Assembly (NCBI GenBank): GCA_005792225.1
Contig: SXSP01000158.1
Coordinates: 1 to 7,838 of the forward strand
Length of the DNA: 7,838 nucleotides
Reading direction: 5' to 3'
Source: Bdellovibrionales bacterium
GTDB taxonomy: Bacteria; Bdellovibrionota; Bdellovibrionia; Bdellovibrionales; JAMPXM01
Shown here: piece after piece, positions 1 through 4,420 of the stretch
Layout of the letters: each line of letters opens with the position of its first letter
Numbering within the stretch: the first letter of the stretch is position 1
The notes under the pieces: generated by a model
Databases searched by the model: none
Told to the model about the DNA's origin: nothing
The model's input: the letters and a program-made list of their open reading frames with translations, nothing else
Program-made: the position numbers and the translations under genes

Positions 1-155
1 GAGGACCGGTCGCACTCCCGATCGGTTGGGCGGACCTCGATCGCGGGCTGAAGCCCGATGGCTTCACGATGGCCGAGGCCCTCCATTCCCTCAAAAAAGT
101 GGATCCCTGGAAGGGTTACTTCGACGTTCGCCAGAAGATCCACATCCTCGAGTGA
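1..155 (+). CDS. ligD: LigD-type DNA polymerase/primase domain, C-terminal end (partial)
   Basis: The reading frame from base 3 gives 50 residues to TGA at 153-155, and its start lies left of the window. The residues match the end of the LigD polymerase domain: a 'PVALPIGWADLDRGL' stretch, then an 'FTMAEALHSL' helix, then 'DPWKGYFDVRQ' close to the C-terminus. In LigD this archaeo-eukaryotic primase-like domain adds nucleotides at double-strand breaks during Ku-dependent end joining in the cytoplasm. In the Pseudomonas-type order (phosphoesterase, ligase, polymerase) this domain is C-terminal, which fits the stop following directly. A stand-alone polymerase-domain protein would end the same way, so a ligase domain upstream cannot be claimed. 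No strong terminator follows; a 5-bp hairpin at 199-211 lacks a T-tract. The domain is recognised from the residue pattern only. Confidence 0.7.
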   Translation, partial: GPVALPIGWADLDRGLKPDGFTMAEALHSLKKVDPWKGYFDVRQKIHILE

Positions 156-262
156 CGAATCGCGGAAGTCAGTCGCGAAAAACTTCGACGGGCACTTGGC
201 GCTCTAAGCGCGCCACAAACTTTATCGCTCCTTCGGCATGATGTTCGCAATACAAGGGCGAC

Positions 263-652
263 ATGATGAGCCGCCCCTCTTGGTCGAGCCAAATCATTCG
301 AATTTTCTCTTTCACGCTGGTGACCACGCTGTCGTTTGCGGCTAGGGCTGACGAGTGTGTTCGCACGCGCCCTGAACTCAAGCGCAGCGTTCAGATTCAG
401 GCGGCGCTTGACGGCCGCGAAGCTTTCGGAATTTTCGAGGATGAAAGCGGATCAACAATTGAGATTCTTCCTTCGGGGGCCGCCTTCCTCACACTTCCGG
501 GAAAACGCGCGATCGCACTTGCGGCGTCCATTTGCCTTCTTCGCGATCAAAGCGTCGCCATCCTCGTCAACGGCCGTTCGTTCCCTTTGAGTGCTCCTCG
601 CTCATTCATGCCGAAAAACAAGTCGCGTTCGGGCCAGGGGGCTTTGCGGTGA
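263..652 (+). CDS. Small exported protein, module protein A1 (unknown function)
   Basis: 129 residues. Not a family I recognise. A Sec signal peptide spans about residues 1-29 (hydrophobic core 'IFSFTLVTTLSFA', likely cleavage ARA|DEC), leaving about 100 exported residues with exactly two cysteines (C32, C91), a likely disulfide pair. It resembles the protein at 1335-1793: both have an 'AD-x-C' mature start, an '[IV]xAALxGR[ED]xF' segment, a 'TIE[IV]' strand followed by a glycine, and an 'IC' cysteine. It lacks that protein's longer C-terminal part and ends in a short basic tail. An AAGGG-like site at 254-258 serves ATG 263 or ATG 266. The stop overlaps the GTG start of the next gene by four bases, which indicates an operon with translational coupling. 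An antisense frame (169-297) overlaps the start region. The gene call is strong; the role is unknown. Confidence 0.85.
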   Translation: MMSRPSWSSQIIRIFSFTLVTTLSFAARADECVRTRPELKRSVQIQAALDGREAFGIFEDESGSTIEILPSGAAFLTLPGKRAIALAASICLLRDQSVAILVNGRSFPLSAPRSFMPKNKSRSGQGALR

Positions 653-1149
653 AACGTCTGACTTCGGCTCTCCTCATATTGATTTCGTTCTGGTCACTTC
701 GCGCGCAGGCGCTCGAAGGCTGTACGTATGAGCGAAGACCCGCTGATCCTTATTTCGAAAAGCTTCCGCCCGAAATATTAGGATGGGCAGACTGCGCGCC
801 AAAAAACTCCGAGATGAACATTATCTACGTGGCCCGCCTCGGTCGCAGAGTGACGCGCGAGAGGGTGCAGGAGCTCCTAAAACGCTACATTGATATCGGG
901 GCTCCAAAGGAGTCATCGGCAAGACTCGTAAAAGATGATTCATCAAAGTCAGGGATCTTCTTTGAACTCGAGACTCTTCGCGATTTAGGTTCGACGACCC
1001 ACTTCGCGTACACGGTAACGGCCGGTGGTGGTGAATCCTACCTCATGCTCTACAGCGATACGCGCGAGCGCGCCTTCAACGTGAAGGGAACTCTCCGCGT
1101 TCTGCAGAGGTTGATGGCGCAAGATCGCTTCATCATCGATCTCGAATAA
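649..1149 (+). CDS. Small exported protein, module protein B1 (unknown function)
   Basis: 166 residues from GTG 649. The frame stays open upstream to 532, but that part is basic, lies inside A1 and would bury the signal peptide, so GTG 649 is chosen; a G-rich site at 636-641 lies seven bases before it. The signal peptide is residues 1-21 (core 'LLILISFWSL', cleavage AQA|LEG). The mature part has only two cysteines, C25 and C49. It is a clear paralogue of the product of 1807-2295: shared features are a 'LLKxYI' helix, 'THFA[YF]T', 'YLxLYSD', an 'FN[VI]xGxL' segment, 'LQRxMAxDR' and a C-terminal Asp-Leu-Glu. The helix-rich middle followed by strands and a final helix suggests one compact alpha/beta domain. 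The coupled overlap with A1 implies co-expression and probably joint action. I do not recognise the family. About 180 bases without a gene follow. Confidence 0.87.
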   Translation: MKRLTSALLILISFWSLRAQALEGCTYERRPADPYFEKLPPEILGWADCAPKNSEMNIIYVARLGRRVTRERVQELLKRYIDIGAPKESSARLVKDDSSKSGIFFELETLRDLGSTTHFAYTVTAGGGESYLMLYSDTRERAFNVKGTLRVLQRLMAQDRFIIDLE

Positions 1150-1246
1150 AGGATCTGGATTTCGGGACTCCAGTCTCGAACCTTAAACCGGCGCGCTGAA
1201 GTCGGCGCGAGAGTCAAAACGACGGGAAGCAATCGGTTCTCTCTCG

Positions 1247-1275
1247 CTGTCAAGTCCACTCGACACTGTTTAAAA
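1247..1275 (+). promoter_or_regulatory. Candidate sigma-70 promoter for the A2-B2 pair
   Basis: CTGTCA (1247-1252) and TTTAAA (1270-1275) are separated by exactly 17 bases, and each matches four of six consensus positions. Transcription would start near 1282, giving a leader of about 50 bases. A 5-bp inverted repeat (ACTGT 1265-1269, ACAGT 1277-1281) straddles the -10 element and could be an operator. No hairpin with a T-tract lies between B1 and this site, so read-through from A1-B1 is also possible. Confidence 0.33.
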
Positions 1276-1323
1276 GACAGTCAGACGGGTGAGGCGGCAC
1301 GAAGCTCGCAAAAACGAAATCTC

Positions 1324-1328
1324 GGAGG
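1324..1328 (+). promoter_or_regulatory. Ribosome binding site that decides the A2 start
   Basis: GGAGG lies directly before an ATG at 1329 and six bases before a second in-frame ATG at 1335. A ribosome needs about 5-9 bases of spacing, so initiation at 1335 is preferred and the ATG at 1329 belongs to the spacer. Confidence 0.7.
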
Positions 1329-1334
1329 ATGAAC

Positions 1335-1793
1335 ATGACACGAACCAAACAATTCCTGGCTCTCACAATCGTAGCTCTCGCGACGTTGAACGCGCGCGCG
1401 GCCGACGTCTGCGAAAAAAATAAAACCGCCGCCCTGGCGAATTCCAAAATCAAGGCGGCGCTGAAAGGTCGCGACCCCTTCGTTAAATGGAAGGTTGTTC
1501 AGCCCGCGAACAAGGACTACACGATTGAAGTGAGCGAAAACGGCGAACTCGCTGTCATCGACAATGCGACAAACAAAAAGACGATGACCCTGAAGGGTCA
1601 AATTTGCGTTGATGCCGGCGGCTCTCTCTATCTTTCCGCAAGCCTCGTCAAAATTAAGTTTGATCCCACAAAACTCACGATCGAAGTTCCGGGCCTCGGT
1701 TACGTTGCAAAGCGCGATCCCCAACCGGTTGACGGAGGCTCAACGCCGCTCTCCACGAGCGGAACGGTCGCGGTACGGGCTGCCGTCAAGTAA
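1335..1793 (+). CDS. Small exported protein, module protein A2 (unknown function)
   Basis: 152 residues from ATG 1335, chosen over ATG 1329 because of the spacing to GGAGG. The signal peptide is about residues 1-22 (core 'FLALTIVALATL', cleavage ARA|ADVC). The mature protein has two cysteines, C26 and C91, matching those of A1. Residues 37-49 ('SKIKAALKGRDPF') and the 'TIEVxENG' strand align with A1, and the 'IC' cysteine lies in the same context. Compared with A1 it has an extra strand-rich stretch and a C-terminal tail rich in Pro, Ser, Thr and Gly (about 123-152) that looks flexible. Many Lys residues suggest a basic protein. B2 starts 13 bases after the stop. The pair repeats the A1-B1 order, so the segment most likely arose by tandem duplication. 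I do not recognise the family, and the role is unknown. Confidence 0.88.
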   Translation: MTRTKQFLALTIVALATLNARAADVCEKNKTAALANSKIKAALKGRDPFVKWKVVQPANKDYTIEVSENGELAVIDNATNKKTMTLKGQICVDAGGSLYLSASLVKIKFDPTKLTIEVPGLGYVAKRDPQPVDGGSTPLSTSGTVAVRAAVK

Positions 1794-1795
1794 TT

Positions 1796-1799
1796 GGAG
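1796..1799 (+). promoter_or_regulatory. Ribosome binding site that decides the B2 GTG start
   Basis: GGAG lies three bases after the A2 stop and seven bases before GTG 1807. Its spacing supports GTG 1807 over the in-frame ATG far upstream at 1609, which would place B2 coding inside A2. Confidence 0.65.
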
Positions 1800-1806
1800 C
1801 TTCGCC

Positions 1807-2295
1807 GTGATTCGCCTTGTTTTCATTCTCCTGATCGGATTTGCGAGCGCGCCCTCCGCCCATGCGGCGGAGGCATGCTCCTATTTCGGTCGGGGTGAAT
1901 CGTTCATCGGTGAGGAATCGCCCCGCGCCTTCGTCGGCTCCGCGAACTGCTCGAGCCAAAATGTTCCGCTGATAATCGTGCTCGCACATCTGGAGGCCGG
2001 TGCGGACCGAAGGCAAATTCGCAGCCTTTTGAAGGCCTACATCTCGCGGTCGACCGTCAATCACGACGAGATGCGGATCATGAAGCAATCAGCCTCTGGC
2101 GATTCCTTCGTCGTCGAAAGCCGAAAGGGGACGGAAGTGACATCGCATTTCGCGTTTACATTCCGGTCGCGCACGGGTCAGAAGTATCTTGCGCTCTACT
2201 CCGATGAGCCCGCGGCGATTTTCAATATCTCAGGAAAACTTAAAAATCTTCAGCGTCAAATGGCCCTCGACCGGGGCGTGCTTGATCTCGAGTGA
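1807..2295 (+). CDS. Small exported protein, module protein B2 (unknown function)
   Basis: 162 residues from GTG 1807. The signal peptide is residues 1-20 (core 'LVFILLIGFASA', cleavage AHA|AEAC). It is a paralogue of B1: cysteines C24 and C48 have the same 24-residue spacing as C25 and C49 in B1, and the two are the only cysteines in the protein. Conserved blocks in order are 'LLKAYI' (about residue 78), the 'GDSFVVES' strand, 'TSHFAFTF', 'YLALYSD', 'FNISGKL', 'LQRQMALDR' and a final Asp-Leu-Glu. Identity outside these blocks is low, so the duplication is old or the proteins evolve fast. It is the last gene of the plus-strand run; a minus-strand lipoprotein gene converges on it nine bases later with no visible terminator between. 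The function is unknown, but pairing with A2 suggests a joint role. Confidence 0.88.
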   Translation: MIRLVFILLIGFASAPSAHAAEACSYFGRGESFIGEESPRAFVGSANCSSQNVPLIIVLAHLEAGADRRQIRSLLKAYISRSTVNHDEMRIMKQSASGDSFVVESRKGTEVTSHFAFTFRSRTGQKYLALYSDEPAAIFNISGKLKNLQRQMALDRGVLDLE

Positions 2296-2304
2296 GCCGA
2301 AGAT

Positions 2305-2871
2305 TCAACGACCGCACCACGATCCCGGCGCCACCACGCGCCGCACTTCCGACGCCGTCAGGATTAAATACTTTCCATTTACGGTCAGACGAAGCTTCTG
2401 ATTCTTCTGTGAGCTCGAGGCGATGTAACGGATTTGCCCGTAACCGGCCGTATCCGTTTCCGTGAGACCTTCGGCTTTCCCAAGATTCCATTTCACGCGA
2501 TCCGAGACCACCGGCGTGACCTCGTAGTCGGCGTTCGAAATCGTGCCTTCGGAGTCACGACACTGAAGTTGAAAGTGGATGACCACGAAGTTCTGCCGCC
2601 GGCAATCTCGCGACGCTGGATAACCGTAACCGGCCTCACAAGTATTGAAGCCGCGATCCGCGTAACCCAAGTCATCGGCATCTCTTTCCAGCCGCAATGA
2701 CCGCTGTAAGCCTAAGACGTCGATTGCGGGTTCACCCGGAGCGGTCGCACCTTCGAAAACTCGTGGTCGCGGAATTTCAGGTTCGGGAGGTTTTTTGGCC
2801 GTGGTGCATGCGGAGAGAAAAAGTGAAAGGCCAGCGAACCAAAGAAGAGGCGAGCGAGTTGAGTTTTGCAT
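2305..2871 (-). CDS. Predicted outer-membrane lipoprotein (unknown function)
   Basis: 188 residues. A short basic N-terminus, a hydrophobic core and a lipobox Leu-Ser-Ala-Cys (C22 becomes the lipidated residue) mark a type II signal peptide. Thr follows the cysteine rather than Asp, which in enterobacterial rules favours the outer membrane. A Pro/Glu-rich linker (27-50) follows, then a globular domain with four cysteines (C78, C90, C104, C186) that could form two disulfides. Visible landmarks are 'GFNTCEAGYG', 'VVIHFQLQCRDSEGT', 'TDTAGYGQIRY' and a C-terminal 'PGSWCGR'. The mixed strands look like an immunoglobulin-like or beta-sandwich fold, but that is a guess. The start lacks a good ribosome site; a perfect inverted repeat lies just upstream (2874-2888). 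It may share a transcript with the minus-strand gene 67 bases upstream. I do not recognise the family. Confidence 0.85.
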   Translation of the reverse strand: MQNSTRSPLLWFAGLSLFLSACTTAKKPPEPEIPRPRVFEGATAPGEPAIDVLGLQRSLRLERDADDLGYADRGFNTCEAGYGYPASRDCRRQNFVVIHFQLQCRDSEGTISNADYEVTPVVSDRVKWNLGKAEGLTETDTAGYGQIRYIASSSQKNQKLRLTVNGKYLILTASEVRRVVAPGSWCGR

Positions 2872-2873
2872 AA

Positions 2874-2888
2874 CCGTTAGTGTAACGG
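2874..2888. repeat. Perfect 6-bp inverted repeat in front of the lipoprotein start
   Basis: CCGTTA, GTG, TAACGG form a perfect palindrome-like repeat two bases upstream of the lipoprotein ATG. In RNA it would fold into a hairpin next to the initiation site, so it could be an operator or a translational control element. The length is short enough for chance, so the functional reading is weak. Confidence 0.35.
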
Positions 2889-2938
2889 AGACTCAATCGC
2901 CCGCGTAGACCTGCTGGTCTTAGGCCTTGTCTTTCACC

Positions 2939-3601
2939 TCAACGGTGCTCACCGTAGAACGGAAGGTTCGATATCTGGCCCCGAACGAAACCTTGAGAAT
3001 CAATCGAGAGGCGCCCACCGTTCCAGGGCGTGCGGAACGAAAGCTGACCCGAACCGACTTCGGGGTTTGTTCGGCAGATGCCGTTTCCGATTTCCGTAAA
3101 GCCGGCATGAAGCATCGTGACCTGCACCGTCTCAAAACCTGTGCGACGAAGGAGGATGCGTAAGCCCCGCTCGTCCCTCGGATAGCCCCAGCGGCCAAAG
3201 ATGTCACCTTCGCAGGGATCAACGGCCGGCTCAGGACGACGTGGTGCGCTCTCGGCTTTGAGTCCGTTAAATTCAAAATTCGAGATGATTCCGGTCGCGC
3301 GGCCATTCGGTTCGAGCTTGAGATCGCCGAAGTTCGGTTCGTGACGAAACTTCAAGCGCGCCACTCCGGCCGCATTCGTCACGCAAGTGCCCCGAAGTGA
3401 ATCCGTCCCGTTTCGAGTCGTGATGACGACGGTGACGGCCTGACCGCTCGTGCGGTTCACGGCGACCGACATCGATCGACCTTCCTTGTAGGCCCAAGTT
3501 CCATCGTATCGACCCGAACATGGGTCCGCCGCCGCGTGCGCTTCCGCTACGCACGCGAGAAGCGCAATCGCACTCGCCAGACCAACTTTCATGATGCTCA
3601 T
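2939..3601 (-). CDS. Exported protein with two tandem copies of one small domain
   Basis: 220 residues from ATG 3601, chosen because AAAGGAG (complement of 3607-3613) lies five bases before it; a GTG at 3607 overlaps that site. The signal peptide ends at about AHA|AADPC (residue 23), although Leu-Leu-Ala-Cys at 14-17 could also be read as a lipobox. The mature part is an internal duplication: repeat 1 spans residues 26-114 and repeat 2 spans 128-218. Each has Asp-Pro-Cys with Gly two residues on, an aromatic 'GxWxY' motif, a second cysteine in a 'GxC' motif 45-46 residues later (C28/C73 and C130/C176), 'LxFR', and a 'GxxxGxISNxxFxG' ending. Each repeat probably folds as a disulfide-locked beta domain. 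No catalytic signature is visible, so a binding or structural role is possible. An isolated -10-like TATAAA (complement of 3641-3646) lies upstream, without a matching -35. Confidence 0.88.
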   Translation of the reverse strand: MSIMKVGLASAIALLACVAEAHAAADPCSGRYDGTWAYKEGRSMSVAVNRTSGQAVTVVITTRNGTDSLRGTCVTNAAGVARLKFRHEPNFGDLKLEPNGRATGIISNFEFNGLKAESAPRRPEPAVDPCEGDIFGRWGYPRDERGLRILLRRTGFETVQVTMLHAGFTEIGNGICRTNPEVGSGQLSFRTPWNGGRLSIDSQGFVRGQISNLPFYGEHR

Positions 3602-3906
3602 CTTCACTCCTTTGATTGGTGTCTCTAAACGAGATTCATTTTTATAGGCTCGAGGCGACGAGGCAAGCTCTCAATTCGGTGCGTTTTAGCTGTCGAACTT
3701 TTGATTTTCGCCCAGGTGCTGTGCACCCGGGTTTTTACGCAATAAATCCCAACAATCAGGGCTTTAGTTCCGCCATCTCATCATGGCGCGAAGATCTGTC
3801 AGAAACCTGCCTCGGTATCATTCCTGGAAACGCCGTGAAATCACCGAGTTGGGATGGGCACTCATCTTGTACTGAGGAATGGTGATCGCGAAGGTGGGGT
3901 TGCGGC
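3602..3906. other. Gene-poor intergenic region with structured elements
   Basis: This stretch lies between divergent genes. It holds the ribosome site of the minus gene (3607-3613), an AT-rich promoter-like patch (about 3630-3647), a plus-strand terminator hairpin (3710-3736) and a perfect 6-bp stem with a 6-base loop (CGCCAT 3771-3776, ATGGCG 3783-3788). An open frame at 3616-3885 begins with TTG, has no ribosome site, runs through the terminator and looks non-coding. No clear promoter for the gene at 3907 was found. Confidence 0.5.
3710..3736 (+). terminator. Rho-independent terminator with no gene upstream on its strand
   Basis: A stem of GCCC and GGTGC pairs with GCACC and GGGT around a TGT loop, with one A/C mismatch, and is followed by five T (3732-3736). 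On the plus strand nothing coding precedes it, since the upstream gene runs the other way. It therefore ends either a small RNA beginning around 3640-3660 or the leader of the gene at 3907. On the minus strand the hairpin is not followed by a T-tract. Confidence 0.5.
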
Positions 3907-4371
3907 ATGGTTCAGCGAATGAATTCAAATATGAGGTCACAGACGATGCAGGCGAGCGATGAAGCACGTAAGAACACACTCTTCATTACTTTCATCGTTT
4001 TCATGATCGTGGTGCTGACCGGATTGGGCGCGGAGGCTAAGGTCTCGAAGAAGTCCAAGGCTCGCTCGAAACAAAAAATTTCGAAGCGAATCGCGAAACC
4101 CGCGGCCCCCGTTCTCTCGGCGTCGCAAAAAGCAATCGCGAGCATCGAGAGCGACGCGGGCGTTCGTCTGCCTGAAAGCTACACGCGCACGCAGATCGTT
4201 GATATGCCGGTCCGTCGCACACCCGCGACACAAGTTGCGGCACCCAAAACGATCAAAGTGAATTTTACGAAAACGGATACGGAAGTTGCGAGTCATCTTC
4301 CGAAGAAGCTCATAAATCCCTCCGAGCGCTCGAGCACCGTCTCAACTAAAGTCGTCGTCGTCGAACGCTGA
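3907..4371 (+). CDS. Small basic exported or membrane-anchored protein (unknown function)
   Basis: 154 residues from ATG 3907. In-frame ATGs at 3919, 3931 and 3946 are alternatives; the last has GAGGT at a better distance (3933-3937) and would give 141 residues with a more typical N-terminus. Residues 23-41 form one strongly hydrophobic helix ending in AEA|K, which reads either as a signal peptide or as an uncleaved anchor. A very basic, low-complexity segment follows (about 45-65, rich in Lys, Ser and Arg), then a moderately conserved-looking part with 'AIASIESDAGVRLPES', and a Val-rich C-terminus. There are no cysteines, unlike the other exported proteins here. The basic stretch could bind peptidoglycan, nucleic acid or membrane lipid, but this is inference. 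It converges on the transporter gene. I do not recognise the family. Confidence 0.78.
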   Translation: MVQRMNSNMRSQTMQASDEARKNTLFITFIVFMIVVLTGLGAEAKVSKKSKARSKQKISKRIAKPAAPVLSASQKAIASIESDAGVRLPESYTRTQIVDMPVRRTPATQVAAPKTIKVNFTKTDTEVASHLPKKLINPSERSSTVSTKVVVVER

Positions 4372-4381
4372 GGGAATTTCC

Positions 4382-4409
4382 AAAAAAAATGGCTCCCCAT
4401 CGGGAGCCA
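4382..4409 (-). terminator. Rho-independent terminator of the transporter gene
   Basis: An 8-bp perfect stem (4390-4397 pairs with 4402-4409) with a four-base loop is followed, on the minus strand, by eight T (complement of 4382-4389). It begins 11 bases after the transporter stop. On the plus strand the hairpin lies just after the small basic protein gene but is followed only by GATTTAAG, so it is at best a weak bidirectional terminator. Confidence 0.88.
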
Positions 4410-4420
4410 GATTTAAGTCA

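Noticed and set aside
532..648. N-terminal extension of B1 (start at 532)
   Set aside because: It lies inside A1, is basic and low in hydrophobicity, and would bury the signal peptide that begins at GTG 649.
1609..1806. N-terminal extension of B2 (start at 1609)
   Set aside because: It overlaps A2 in another frame; GTG 1807 has a ribosome site and begins a signal peptide that matches the paralogue B1.
2907..2920. AGACC-TGCT-GGTCT hairpin between the two minus-strand exported genes
   Set aside because: Only five pairs with no T-tract on the minus strand, so it is not accepted as a terminator.
3616..3885. An 89-residue open frame between the divergent genes
   Set aside because: It has a TTG start without a ribosome site, runs through a terminator hairpin, and its residues show no domain or signal peptide.
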